DNA of 64,000 bases from Wurfbainia villosa. Lineage: Eukaryota; Streptophyta; Magnoliopsida; Zingiberales; Zingiberaceae. Positions 37,790 through 51,285 of this stretch are shown here, piece after piece. The DNA lies in the NCBI GenBank assembly GCA_025175895.1, contig JAKLTH010000238.1:6510001-6574000 (forward strand), read 5' to 3'. Within the stretch, counting starts at the first letter, position 1. Each line of letters opens with the position of its first letter. Made by a program: the position numbers and the translations under genes. The notes beneath the pieces are model-generated. The model saw only the letters and a list, made by a program, of their open reading frames with translations. It did no database searches and had not been told where the DNA came from.

Positions 37790-37935
37790 GCCTTCGCCGC
37801 CGCCAGAAAAGGGGGCGAGAGGAAGCTGGGAAGGCGCCGCTTGGTCTCTTCCCTCTGCGATCCCTTCAGAAGCTCGGCGAAAATTTTCCAATCGTTCGAT
37901 TTAGTCCGCGATCCGAAGGGTTTCAGTAAGCACAG
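37790..37935 (+). other. Probable 5' untranslated exon of SLK gene
   Basis: GC-rich leader (GGCCCGGCCCACC...CGCCGCCAG) after AT-rich DNA, followed by possible donors near 37928 and 37975 (CTGTAAGAAT). A leader intron would then end at an acceptor near 38434 (CCAGTAG) or a little upstream. Confidence 0.45.
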
Positions 37936-38547
37936 CACATTGTTTTGGTATATTTCTCGCCCTCTCTAGATCTCTGTAAGAATGTTTTTTCTTCTTCGTC
38001 TTGATTCTTAGCTCTCGGACGGGCTCCCTTTGTTTGCTGCAGTCTTATTTGAAATATGCGCGTTGCATTTCATCGAGGGTAGTGGGAATTTACTGGTAGG
38101 ATCTTTCTGAAATATTACTGGATTCCATGTTTCGTTTGTCGATCTCGATCGATCGCCCTTACAAAAATTAGGGTTTGTTCTATCCTGTCGTCGTCTCTGA
38201 TTTTGCTCTTGTATAAGTAGGCTGCATTTTTTTTTTCATGTATGTTGCAATTATGGTTTGTGATATTTGATTTTCACTCTTTTTTAGTTTCTCGATAGTT
38301 TGGGATGCAATTTGCTGACAAAAAAACGCATCTTTTCCCCTCTCTTGATCTCTGGCAAGTACTTATCGATTATGTTCTTTTAGGACTGGTTAAGATAGGG
38401 CTTGCGCTGTGTAGGCATCAGGATTCCTGCCTCCAGTAGCCTCCTTCGCGAGTTGCTGGTAACGGTAGAGGCCAGTTGCAATCTTCCTGCGTTGATGGTC
38501 TTTTCTTCCAAGGTGATGGTAGTCACGACCTAGGCACTGGGAGCTCT

Positions 38548-41500
38548 ATGTCGGCAAACCGCTGCTCTGGTCTTGGACCAGCTTCTAGTGATATTAACCA
38601 AATACTCAACAGCACGGGAAACACCTCAGGTCCTAGTGTTGGTGCAAGCTCCCTCGTCACGGATGCCAACTCAGCACTCTCTGGCGTTTCTCAGTTGCAA
38701 AGAAGCACAAGCTTCAATAACGAGTCATATATGCGGCTCCCTGCCTCCCCCATGTCCTTCTCTTCGAACATATCGGGTTCTTCTGTGATGGACGGGTGCT
38801 CCATAATGCAGCAAAACTCTCTTCAAGAACAGGTGCAGAGGCAGGGTTTATCTACAGCGACATCTCAGCTAGTGAAGCGTGAGCCCACTGCTTCAATGAA
38901 TGCACAAAAGAGAGCAAGGCTTGATGGAATGCATGATGATGCTCTGCAGCAGCAGATAATCCAACAGCTTTTGCAGAGAAATGAGTCCATGCACCCACCG
39001 CAAGGCCTACAAAGCCAGCAGCTGCAAGCCATTTTCCAAGAGCAGCGACTATTGCAGCGTCAGCAGCAGCAGCAGCAGATGATTCACTCAATTTCTCAGA
39101 TGCAAAGGCCACCTATCTCCCTTCAGCAGCAACAGCAGCTACATCACCTTATGCAGCCTAATCTTCACCCAACTAATTCTGTCAAACAGCCTCTTCCTTT
39201 TAATGGTGGGATATGTTTTCGTAGGCTTATGCAATATCTGTATCATCTGCGACATCGGCCATCTGTGAGTTCATTATTTCACATGCACATTGTGTTATGT
39301 CTACTCTTGCACAATTTTTTAGCATACTATTAAGTGTCCTAAGAATGAATCCTTTTGTAGGATAATTCTATATTATACTGGAGGAAATTCGTGACTGAGT
39401 ACTTTGCACCACGAGCTAGGAAAAGGTGGTGTTTATCCTTGTATGATACCGTGGGCAACCACACTCATGGTGTTTTCCCGCAATTGGCTGTGGTAAGCAA
39501 TTTTTTCTGTTCTATATTTCTTCATCTCAATGCATTCTGTTTGATGCATTGGTTACCATTTAACATCTGTGCATTGAATTGCATTACAATTGCACTATGC
39601 ACAGTGCCTACAAGGGATAGGGAGGTGACAATTTCATTGCCTCTTCCTCATGCATGTTTGAAACCACATAAGTATTACAGCAAGATTTGGGCAATTTCAA
39701 TAATTTAGTATCTAGGCAGGGATTGTAAGCTGCCATATTAATGACTTTAAAATGAAGCCCAGGGACAGTGATTTCAATTTTGTTGCCTATAAATCCATAC
39801 ATTGTGAAAGTCACCCTTTACTCTCTATTCTATGAGGACAACATTATTTTCACCTAAGATTCAATATTACAACATGGGAGTCTAAAGGCTTCCTCGGTAG
39901 TATAAACTCAATCTGATGTATGCACTGGAATCTACAATTTGGTATTTCCTCTTCCCATGGTTATTTATGCATCTTAACCTCCTACATGTCAAAGATCTGC
40001 TGTATGGTAACCTGATCACTAAGAGCAGTCATAGCGTACCATTTTAGATATTCCACACACAGCTCTAACCAATTCTTGTATATCAACCATGTGATAACAT
40101 CTCACCTATAGCCACTGGTCTTGCAGTTGGGGAGCGGCTCCAAAGGGAAATCAAGTGTTTTTTTTTAATGTAGTACACTGTAGTTATTGATTATTCATTG
40201 CCAGTATTTTTAATTCTTTTCCCTGATGAATTTTCATCTCTAGTTTTTGAGCTTCTTAAAAAATATTCTAGTATAATTACATTTATATCTTATTTGCAAT
40301 GATTACTAAATATTGCTTGTGCATATTTATCTTTTGCAGGATGGATGGCAATGCGATGTTTGTGGTTCCAAATGTGGAAAAGGATTTGGTTTGTAGTCCT
40401 CTGTTGACTTTATTACTTGGGATAAATTTTCTTTGTTAAATACATTTATGACTTATCTATGATATCATTTTGTCATTGAAATTCATATTCAATTTAATTG
40501 TTGCATTATTTCTCAAATAAAAAATTGAAACCAGGGATATTATGGTAAGTGAGAGGGAATAAAATTTTATATTTCTAAACTTTGAAATCAGAAAAAAAAA
40601 AAGATTTTTGCTGAAATGAGTGAAGAATTTGTTCTGTACACTACCGGTATTGTATTAAAAATTTTGCATGATGAAATCCTTGAAACTCAAGAACATTGAC
40701 TAAACCTAATACTCTATTAAGTTGAATAAGGTTTTGATTGGTTTCTATCAAGTTTTTGTTTTCTGACTATCAAGCGTGAATGTATGTTTTTACTGTCATT
40801 GCAAAACAGTTAAAAGGGCTGTCCGATGCATAAAGTTCCTATCAATGCAGGGTCCCGGGGAAGAGTCTATTGTATGCAGGTTTACTTTGCTTTGCAAAAG
40901 CTATTTTCATGACTCGAACCCCTGACCTCTAAGTCATTGCAAAACTGTTATATTAATATATTTGGAATTTACAATCATAGCTTCTGTTTGACGTTGTTGC
41001 TTTCTTATGGATTCAATCAATTTGTTCACCATGGTGGCATGCTTATCATGTTTCTGGTGAACAGAATTTTCTTATAATGTTCTCTACAAGTTATTTAGGT
41101 TTTATATTTTTCTTAAATCTTGCTCCCTAATTACTTGAGTATTATGAGCATGCATTTTTGCCTGAGCCAGCTATCTAAAATTTCATGTTCTGCCTTGTGA
41201 TAAGTTCCTCAGGGGCTTAGTAAAGTCTTGATTCAAAAGTGGAATGCGCAGTGGCATTTTCTTTTTGGCATATTCTACTAGATTGATCCCATGATTGTTT
41301 TGATATTCACGTGTTCACCTTTATTCTCTATGAGGCACCTTATCCTTTTTAAATGCTATTCATTATTTTCTTAATTAATAGGTCAAATCAGTTTAAAAAA
41401 TGCAAATATAATTCCTAGACTTGATTTTTTAGCATATGCAAGTTAACTTATTGGAAATTCATTCTCACTCTTGGTCCTTGTTAGCTGATGCGAATTGACT

Positions 41501-44500
41501 TATTCAGAGTTCATTCTCAGGAAATGTGCGAACAAGCTATTTCAAGTTGTTTATTTTGTAAATGTGTTCTCTATTTGATAGATTTCTGAAATAGGATGTC
41601 AATCTCTATTTTTTTTTTATGTTTTTCCAAGTTTAAATACTCTGGTTTGCTAAGTTACTTATATGTTTCACGTTTTTAACAGAGGCCACTTTTGAAGTAT
41701 TGCCGCGTCTTTTTCAAATTAAATTCGATCATGGTGTTGTGGATGAAAATCTATTTCTTGACATGCCCCATGAATGCCGGCTTTCTTCTGGAATTATGAT
41801 ATTGAAGTATGAAAGAGCTGTTCATGAAAGTATTTTTGAACATCTACGTACTGTTCATGAGGGACAATTGCGGATAATATTTACACCAGAACTGAAGGTT
41901 TTGTACTGAGGGACAACTGCCTATTTCAGATTACATCTCTCACCTTTCACTTTGTAATTATACTTTTTTGTTTATCCTTCAGATTCTATCCTGGGAATTC
42001 TGTGCACGACAACATGAAGAGTTTGTTCCTCGTAGATTGGTAGCATCTCAGGTATTTGGTTTATTTACGATTATTCTTTTTAGGAAGAATCTAAATATGT
42101 TTAGATAAAAAACCAAAGACCCTATTTAAGGTTAGCTTGGTAGGGGAAAAAGCATAATATCTTGAGGAGGGAAAAATTTAAAAAGAGAAAAGAAAAATCT
42201 CTTTCTCTTTGTTGTCTCAGATAAATAAGAAATAGGCCAACCATTCAAGCCATCAGTCAGCAGATTCTGATGGGTGAACATTCTTTCACAACACTTCATT
42301 TTACCTATTTGGAGAGTAAGACAGAAAGAGGAGAACAATTATATAACAATCTTCTCGATTCTTCCTTGCTTTTGTCTCTCCAAGTAAGCAGGAAAATGAT
42401 CTATATAGCCGACTTTCTCTCCTTCCTATTTCTCGATTCCCTACTTTCTTCTCATGTTAATCGGCCGCAATGAAAGGAGACTCATTTTGCCTTCATGATT
42501 GATTTTAGTAGAAATTCTCCTACTTTGCTTTCATGTACTAAATTCATGATACTTATTAATTAATATATTTATTAACTGATTGGCAATGTCATGACATAGT
42601 AGCTAGGACTAGAGCAGTAAATGGTCGAGTCAGGATTACGTTGAGTTATTTTTCCTCGCCACAAACTTATAGAGCAGAATACTGTCAATATTATTGTCAT
42701 ATGATTTAGGTATACTGATGATGGTTTTTTTATATTTCCATCCCTTCTATGAGGTTTTGGTCTTTCCTCTGATGATACTCACGTTAAGTTTGACTTTTAA
42801 CTGCTTAATGGTCCTTTCTATCAATAGCATAATTACTGCAAACTGCTTCTTCTCATCCATTTGTTCAACAGTTTTGACTGTCAGCAACGGAAACCCAACT
42901 GCATTTTTACCTCATCCTTTGGCATTTACCATGAACTGCTTAATTGTAGCTTGTATGAAAAATACATTCATGAGCAAAATACATTAATTGCCTTACTTTT
43001 TTAAAAGATATTTTATTTATTGGATGTCTACATTTCATGTATTTGAATACTTAGTCTTGGAGTTGATCTGGTTCTCTAAGTATTTAAAATAATTTGTCCA
43101 GGTTAACCAAGTTCTGCAAGTTGCTCAAAAATATCGAACAGCTGTAACTGAAAATAGCAGCGCTGGAATTTCACATCAAGATTTGCAGTCCAGCTGCAAT
43201 ATGTAAGGAAGAGTTCTGAGCTTTGTGCTATAATTCTAAATGAATATTCAAATAATGATCTTTTTGATTGATGTTCAGAAACCTCTATATTAGAACGAAT
43301 TGTCTATTGATTGTATTATTCGTGGTTGGCCTGGATACGTATAGACACTGGTTCTAGACTGAACTCCTCTGGTTGGGTTTGAACCTTATTGACACAGTAG
43401 TTTTAACTAAAAATTGGATTAATACAAATGAAAACAAGGCTAAAGCCACTGAAAGTAAGCAATTTAAGCTACTGATACAATGCTCCAGTTCTTATATTGT
43501 TAATTGTTGGACATCAAATATAGGCTTGCTTCAGGTGTGCGTCAAACCGTAATAATCCTTTATTTGACATTTGCATTGGCATAGCAAATTTGATCCTCAC
43601 TGGGATTGGACTGCCACAATGAAGAGGTCTGTGTGCATAGGAGGAATTGTTGTTCTAGCATGATCGATCATTATGCATTATGTCTGTAATTGTGGTTGCA
43701 GATTACGATCTTGATGAACTTTGATCTTACATGAGGTTAGCCAAGTGTCACCTGAGGACAACATGCTTTCTTTTCTTTCCATTTTCATCCAGTTGATCAG
43801 TTCTGATGATTTCAGAATCATGTGCTTGTGTGAGTCGTGAGCACGAGAACTTAGGTCTTGCATACACCTGATTTGCTTCCGTGCTAGTCATCACCATTGT
43901 ATTTTCTATTGCTTTCTGATAAGATCGTGATACTGTTCAGTTTTCAGTGATGCAATACATCTCTATCACCAGTAATTAGAGAAAGGCACAAAACAAGAAC
44001 TAATGTCTAACAAGAGTATGTGGACGTTTTTTCTGCATCCATGGTTGCTCAAAGCAATTTCAGTTCTGTAGATGTCAAACCGATACATTATCAGTTGTTA
44101 TCTAGTGACCACTAAACTTTTGATACACTATGAACCACACAACATATTTATGCCGTCTTCTATACAATAAGAAGTCTGCATCATATAAGCAGAACCACTC
44201 TCATGTTTGTCAATTGAGCTTAGGATTGGTTTGCATCTTGCAAAAGATTGGGCATCACCAAGTCAGATACACTTGGTTGGAACTTGCTCAGTTATACCGA
44301 TGGTACATATACTCAGGCCAGCAGGTTGAAAAAGCCACCGATCTACTGCAAAATTCTGCATAAATCACCCAGGGTCAGGATTGTTGCTCTTGTTTCTTGC
44401 TCCCTTGGCAGAGTGAAATTACCCTTGCACACTTTGTGAGCTGACCTCTGGAATTTTGTGGAGTGCATCAGATTGCACAGTGCATCAACCAGTCTCCACT

Positions 44501-47500
44501 TGAGCACCTTTTATCTCTCACGTTGAACCATAGAATTATAAGCTGTTCTCAATCACATCTAAATATCTTTGTCTTCTCTTTTTATATGCTAGATTTTTAC
44601 TCTTTGCCTTAGATTGGGAGTTGAGACAATTCAGGTTAATAATATTAAGATGCTAGGTGTCAACACATTCTTTGTTCTTTTTTGGCTTCATCCATTTCCT
44701 TTTTCCTTTTTTTTTGTTTGAATATTCTGTGCCTTGAATTCTTTTGGAAATTATTGAATTGATTGTGGTAAATTACTTGCTGATGGTCTGCTATTTTTGA
44801 TTTGTCTGCATTACCTTGTGTTCCCTGTCAGTATACTGCCTTACTCTTGACAAATATATCAAACAATTCTTATATCAGTCAATCCTCTCATTCTTGCTAT
44901 AAAAAAGTTTTAGGCACATGCTGTGACTGTCATACCACATTTGTGCCATATGGTTCCAGAATTTACTTTACACAAGGCATCTTGAATGAAATCTTACATT
45001 TGCGACCATTACCTACTGAACCAAAGCACAGCCTGAATCCAGAAACAATTGAAGAGATTGTGAGTGGCTAATAGGTTTGGGTACTTTAAGCCAAACATAA
45101 TAATTATATAAATGTGAGGAGGGGTACTGGTAAAGAATCACAGAGGGGCGAACATCATAGTTGGCCAAAAAATTTTGTTTTAAGTGTTTAATTCATATCC
45201 AATGTGGCTAAAGAAGCCATTAGGCTGTGCATACTGAACCATTCTAGCTGTTATATTGTTCTTGAATGGTCTGAACATCGTGTCCTGTCATTTTGGCAAC
45301 CCCATTCAGGTGCCTTTGGCTGGGTTGAGCTGCTAATATCAAGTTGCTTTCTCATGAAGCTTTCTTGGCAAACTATTGTCTGGTTGCTATGCTGCATTTA
45401 GAATGACACTTTTGAGTAAAACAACCTTTAATAATCTTGTTATCATATTTGTGATTTATCATTTATGAATCTGTAGTTGAATTTCTAGATGACATAATGT
45501 GTTCCGCTGAGTTAAATTCTGAGGACACTGTTTCATAGTAATCTATGTAGATTATGAACATTTCTAATATGGTCTATGTAGATTATGGACACTTTTAACA
45601 CGGGCCTGAATATAGGTTGTAGTGGTTTCTCAAACGCTGTGGTAAAACTTTCATGCAATGTATGAGAAGACGAATGAACATATTAAACACATAACAGAAG
45701 CTTTATGCCATCGCATAAATAAAATTCATTAAGGAAATTACTTTTTAAATTGCTTGGTGTACGCAGTTTTTGTTTGCATGATAAAAATGTATCATTATGC
45801 TATCTTTATTACACGTTTTTTTCCCCTGACATTTGTGGGCATATTTTTGGTGATTTTCTTAGGTTTGCAGCAGCAGGCAGACAGCTAGCAAGAAATTTGG
45901 ATTTACAATCAGTAAATGATTTAGGTTTCTCGAAAAGATTTGTCAGGTGCTTGCAGGTAAATGATTCGATTTTTTTTCTCTCTATTGATTATATAAAACA
46001 ACTTTATGTTTCTTGTCTTTCTAAATGTTGATTGTTTATTTACTGTTTCAGATAGCTGAAGTTGTTTGTGGCATGAAGGACCTAATTGATTTTAGCCAGG
46101 AGCAGAAAGTTGGCGCGATTGGTACAGTGCTCTCCTGATTACGATAGTTAGCAGCATACCAAATTGTTATTTCTATCCATTGATCTTGAGCATGATTAGC
46201 ATTGCATAATGACACAGATTCATCCCATGTTAATGTCACTTAGTATCAAGGTTTTAAATTTTGTCCTGTGCCGAGCGATACGGGCGGAATTTATTGTTCC
46301 GCCTGTTATCCGACACCGGTACGACAATATTGGAGGCTTCATGTGGCCGCGACAACCTTGTGTGGCCTCCGCAGGGCAGCGGAGGCCTCGCCTGCAGTCG
46401 CAACGGCTGTTGGCAGACTTGCGTTGGGCCGCAGTGGTCGTCATCGGCCTCGCGCGGGACTACAGTGGCCATGGGCAGCCTCCTGTAGGGGCGCGATGCC
46501 TGCAGGCGGCCTCGCGTGGGGCCGCAACTGCTGCAGGGGCCTCGCGCATAGCCTTTGCGAGGTCGCAGGGGTTGCAAAGGCCTTGCGCAGGGCCGCTATA
46601 GGCGAGCTGAGAGCATAGAGGTAAAATAAATAAAAAAAAAGGTCAATCAACTCTTCAAACTATAGTGGAATAAAATCAATTAAAATTTAATAGAATTATT
46701 TTATTAATTTAAAAATATTTTATAAAATATTTTAAAATTTATTTTATTAATATATATGTTATGAATAATAATTTATTTATTATTAAAATTATTTTATTTT
46801 TTAATCCTATTTAATCGAACTTAATTAAATTAATTTTATTATTATAATTAATTTTTTAGTATTTTTTATTTTTTAATCATTTTTTATTTTTAATATTTAA
46901 GTTAAAATTTTCATTTTTAATTTATGTATTTTATATTTAAAAATTATTGATATGACACGATACGATATCGAAACTGTATCGTTCCGAAGGTAAATCGAAA
47001 CCTCAATACCGATCGAGATTTTAAACCTTGCTCAATATACAAACATCTTAACCATATGATGAAAATTAAGCTAACATCGAAAATCTAACACAGAAGAAGC
47101 ATTTAGTTACATTCTTCTGTTATATAATTGTGACATGCCTTGTGCATATATCTGATATTCACGAACTAAAGTTAAAAATATGATAATTTAACAATTCGGG
47201 ATCACTTGCATTGTACGATTGTTCTGCGGTTTAAACTTCGACTCCAAAATACAGCAACTCTGACAAATAAAGATGTCGTCGAGTGATTTCGAGCTGTCCG
47301 ACTAATGTCGTAATGTGTAATTCTTTAACAAGGATTAGAAAAAGTAGCTATCTGCTGATGTTTTTTTTCTTACTTTTTCTTTAAGACTGTTTGAAGAACT
47401 ATCCAAGACATGCTGCTGCAAAGCTCCAGAAACCGAAGGCGGAGCCGGAGGAGTCGATGAGTGCTCATTGTTTGACTGGCGAACCATCTCTGGACAAGGT

Positions 47501-48227
47501 CGTAGGCAACCATCCAGGCCTAAGCGGTTACATAAATAAAAATCTCTCAGTCAACCAAGTCATAACCAACGGCCAGCAGAACATTCATGCATTGAACAGC
47601 TACCAGAGCTCGCTGAGGAATCCGTCGAACTTAAAGCAAAATGTGCTCTATCAGGAAGCTTTGAGTTCTCCGAGAGGTTCTAAACACACACAGCCGGCTT
47701 CGGTTCAGGGTTCTGCCGCAACTTCTCTGGCAAACACCTCCATGAATAAGTTACCCGGCCAAAAGCCCCCGCCATTTGATAGTTACATAATGCAGCATAA
47801 TGATTCACAGACCTCGCAGATAAACCAGCACATACCACAGCACATGCTTCAGAAGATGCTTCATGAATTGAGGAACAAGGGAACAGAGCTGCAACCGTTT
47901 GGTTCTCCGAATACCACTCCGAATCACACATCCGGAAACTTAATGGTCGGCGGCGGCACTTCATTCCAGATGGGCACTGGACCAACCAGAAATGGAATAG
48001 AGCTGCAAAATATTATGCCGAATAACAACCTTCCTAGTAACAATAACCTGGCAGGGCAAAGCACAAGCAACAGTTTCAAATCCACTACCTCTGCCAACAA
48101 CCCCTCGATCAGCAGCAGTAATACTAACTCGAGATCAGACTTACCTGAGAATTTGGATCTGCCGGAGCTCGAAAACATTGCTCAAGAATTCTTGGCGGAC
48201 GACATGTTTGACGGGGATTCTTGGTGA
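38548..48227 (+). CDS. SEUSS-like transcriptional corepressor (SLK family)
   Basis: Nuclear LIM-domain-binding (LDB) family adaptor that in Arabidopsis pairs with LEUNIG-type corepressors in flower, ovule and embryo patterning. Coding exons: 38548-39264, 39361-39492, 40340-40388, 41683-41897, 41983-42051, 43102-43202, 45863-45956, 46052-46121, 47386-48227. All introns are GT..AG and all phases match, giving 762 residues from the Met at 38548. N-terminal part: SVGASSLVTDANSALSG, SYMRLPASPMSFSSN, KRARLD, then Gln-rich coils. The LDB core runs from RRLMQYLYHLRHRPS through YWRKFVTEYFAPRARKRW, CDVCGSKCGKGFEATFEVLPR, GQLRIIFTPELKILSWEF and RLVASQVNQVLQVAQKY to NDLGFSKRFVRCLQIAEVV. C-terminus is Asn/Ser-rich and ends DDMFDGDSW. 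The start is uncertain: family-like codons (PSRVAGNGRGQLQSS) run upstream to about 38435 but have no ATG. Confidence 0.9.
40813..40932 (-). mobile_element. 5'-truncated Au-like SINE in an SLK intron
   Basis: Reverse orientation of the plant Au SINE: AGGGCTGTCCGATGCA, GGTCCCGGGGAAGAGTC, TTTACTTTGCTTTGCAAAAG, box-B remnant GACTCGAACCCCTGACCTC. Flanked by near-perfect 18-bp target duplications at 40795-40812 and 40933-40950 (GTCATTGCAAAACAGTTA; one mismatch). The box-A end is missing. Confidence 0.85.
46246..47035. mobile_element. TIR-like element in the last SLK intron
   Basis: Ends CAAGGTTTTAAATT and GATTTTAAACCTTG are inverted. Inner subterminal parts share GCGATACGGGCGG-like and CACGATACGATATCG motifs. 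A GC-rich core (46320-46600) of CTCGCGC/GGGCCGCA repeats is flanked by AT-rich DNA. No ORF of recognisable origin. Inserted between exons 46052-46121 and 47386-48227. Confidence 0.5.
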
Positions 48228-48229
48228 GG

Positions 48230-48780
48230 TTGGTTACGGTCGAAGTTGTGAATAACTAAAAAACACGAGGACAAATTCTGAAGTGCAATTTGATATCTAC
48301 ATATACTACTGTAGATTTGAGCAAATTACTATGCTATCCAATATATGCAGAAAATTTGGTGGTGTGTTTTTTCTCCTTGGTTTTGGCATATTATTATGGT
48401 AGGGCTCCTTTTTAAGTGTTTCCTGGAATCCAAGTTGAAAAGATATCTTTTCTTTTGGTGGAAATATTATTCATCATTGATCTTTTCCTCTTCGGTCATA
48501 TTGGAAATTGCAGATGAATCTGGTGTGTTTTCAGTAACACAAGTGTATCATTTTGGTTGCTCTACTCCTAATTGTCTGGTTTTGAAATAGGTTTTTCGAT
48601 ATGAAACTTTCAGTAGGCTGTAGAATCTACTGAAAACTATGAATTCTAATTAGGAGATCCAGAAAATGTCCTGCAAATGGTGTTTTGCTTGAGAGGTGAA
48701 ATGTGTTTCTGTGAATTCTTCTGAAACATCTTCAAGTGTTTGTCCATAAATTTGCTGGATGTCGATCGATCCTTGCGCAA
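48230..48780 (+). other. 3' flank of the SLK gene
   Basis: Probable 3' untranslated region and flank; no other gene seen. Confidence 0.5.
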
Positions 48781-48785
48781 GGAGT

Positions 48786-49320
48786 TTAAATGATCTTTAG
48801 GATTTCTAGACGAAAATAAAGTCGTTTTTTATATATATTATTATTATTAGCATTGCCTACTAATCATGGAGATAGTTGACTTTCATACGGATCTTTAATA
48901 GGACGCTAAGTAATTTCAAGATGAGATATATTCTATTGACTACTGAGTTAAGAAGTGCTCTCATTGACAGTTTCAATAGCTTTAGTGTTATTAATTTGTC
49001 ATTCTATTTGGAGAAAAATTTTATAAATATGTCGTGATTGGGGATTACTTAAAATGATCTTTAAGACTTCTAGATGAAAAGAAGTCGTCCTTTTTTTTGC
49101 AATTAGCATTAGATATCCATGCCTGACTAATCATGGAGATGGTTGATCCTGCTCTATGAATCTCTAATAGGGTGCTAACTAAATAATTTCTAGGCGAGAT
49201 ATATTTCATCGACCACCAAGGTAAATCAGAAAATATTCGCATGGACAATTTAAGCAGCTGCAGTGTCCTTGATTTATTACTCTATTTAGAGGAAAATCTT
49301 ATAAATGTGTTTTGGTTGGA
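48786..49320. repeat. ~262-bp tandem duplication
   Basis: AAATGATCTTTAGGATTTCT at 48788 recurs as AAATGATCTTTAAGACTTCT at about 49051. Later landmarks (TAATCATGGAGAT, TTATTACTCTATTT-like) recur in the same order. Two diverged units. Confidence 0.7.
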
Positions 49321-51250
49321 GATCGAACTACGAATCTTTTAGAGCCGAATTGAATACCCTACCGCTGCACCGTAACTCTGGGGCACAAAGGACAACTTCT
49401 TCGCATAAACACTAGTTAACATTGATCAACATTTCAATCGATAGGAATTCTATAAATCTATTTTGATGAGAGATTTATTCATTTGGATTCGTGGGATATA
49501 GATCATTTTATCGACAAGGCTCCCATTTACTTTTTTAAACTCCATACTTTTCGATAAAGGCACAATTATTATCTTCATAGGGATGGTGTGGCGGCCAAGA
49601 CACAGCGAAATTGCAGAAGTGACATGGATTGATTTCGAAGGAGATCTAAAATCTTTTTCTGGATTCAGATGACCTAAACGTGTCTTGACCATCACGTCAA
49701 GACCCATAAAATCCTCCGTAATTAACCTTCCTCATAATGGTCATGGGACAGATCAATGGAGACCGCTAGATTGACGGTGTAGATGCTGATAAAGGCACAA
49801 TTATTTTGATACTTCAATGTCCAAACACTTTGAACATATTTATGAAATCTTTAACACTATGACAAGCACAAAGGAGAAACAAAGCTTGCTTTCGATAGAC
49901 TTTCTTTAAAAATTAGATGTTCCATTACCATCTCGTTAAAGCAATCGAAGCGAAGATGAGTTCTTTATGCAAAAAGTGGAACAACGTTAGTGAAATTGCT
50001 ATTCTATTTCAATCGCTAAGGCATGCGAACAGATATTCACGGATAAATTATATTTGAGCTCGCAAAAGGTTTACAATAATGGCGAAAAGCCAAATTTAGC
50101 AAAGTTATTCGAAAACTAGAGAGGGTGGATTTAGTCATGCACCAACAAGAATTGAAAGAATACGAAGGTAATGATCTGATTTGAGATCAAAGGATGGAAA
50201 GACTCAACTAAGTACTCACGATCAGACTCTTTCGATCGGCTGAATACAAATCAAATTTGTTTGCAGCGTGCTGAGCTTGGTCAGATCGGCCTTTGTCAAG
50301 CCAGGCCTCAGATCAATCGTCGGAACAGGAGTTATTTTGGATCTGAAAGGACTCGAAAATGAATCGAGGGAGGGGGTCAAGGAGTACTTCGGCGAAGCCC
50401 CTTCGACGTTCAAATTAGAGATTAAAGGAAAGTGAAGAAAATGCATAATGTAGAGAGAGTAAATTTTTTTTTGAGATTACCTCCTTGCATTTCATATTTT
50501 CTTCCTCCTAACTTTATCACGAAGAGAAGAATGTTTTTTTTTTTTTTAAGATATATGGCGTGGAGGTATGACGTGGAGACTAGCTTTACGGAGACATGAC
50601 ATTATAGAGATGTGATTTTTTTGAGAAGATCGTGACTTCATAGAGGAGATCATGAAGACATGACTTCATGGAGAAAATCGTAGAGGAGATAATAGAGACG
50701 GACATATCTAACTGTCGAACCAATTTCGAATGATCGTCTGAACTCGGGAGATAAATTGCCCGAACTAAGCTCAAATAGGAGATCAGGATGATCTAAATGC
50801 TGAAATGAGCTCGAAAAATCTGAGCTCAAAAGATTAGACCGATTTAATTATCGTATGCACTCGAGTGCGCTTCGAATGAACTCGAATTAACTCCCATTTT
50901 ACTTAATCGAATTTAAATTTAGATTCCATGTCAATTTGACTGTTGATCCGACTTTGTCACGAGGAGTATTTACATCACACCGGATAATATTTCCTTTTTG
51001 GAGATTTATTATTAGTATTATTTTTAACGGGTCAGTTTAGTTAACCTCCAAAATCCGAAATCCGAAATCCGAATAAAATGGGATGCAGAACAGCGTACGC
51101 TATCTGGTAGAAGAAGGTATTTTATTTATTTTAATTAATTAATTAATTTTTAATAATAAATTTAAAGGTTTAATTTTTAGGACACGGCAGGGAACGAGCG
51201 AGTTTTCCATTCCTCCTTTTTCTTCCGAGCACGGCGAGAGCAGAGCAAGC
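49320..51250. other. Intergenic DNA before the ERD2-like gene
   Basis: Contains a minus-oriented copy of the dispersed GTAATTACGG family at 49690-49790 and a run of GAGATCATGA-type short repeats at 50590-50700. A 74-codon minus-strand frame at 50222-50446 is not convincing as a gene. Confidence 0.45.
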
Positions 51251-51285
51251 GATCTGCGATCCAAGCGAGGGGCAGAGGCGTCGGA

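Noticed and set aside
46261..46618. Overlapping GC-rich open frames in the last SLK intron
   Set aside because: Open in four frames because of composition; part of a TIR-like insertion.
50222..50446. 74-codon minus-strand frame beginning MHFLHFPL, with PTIDLRPGLTKADLTKL
   Set aside because: Partly protein-like, but I find no acceptable continuation exons, and the area is repeat-rich. Left as a possible gene fragment only.
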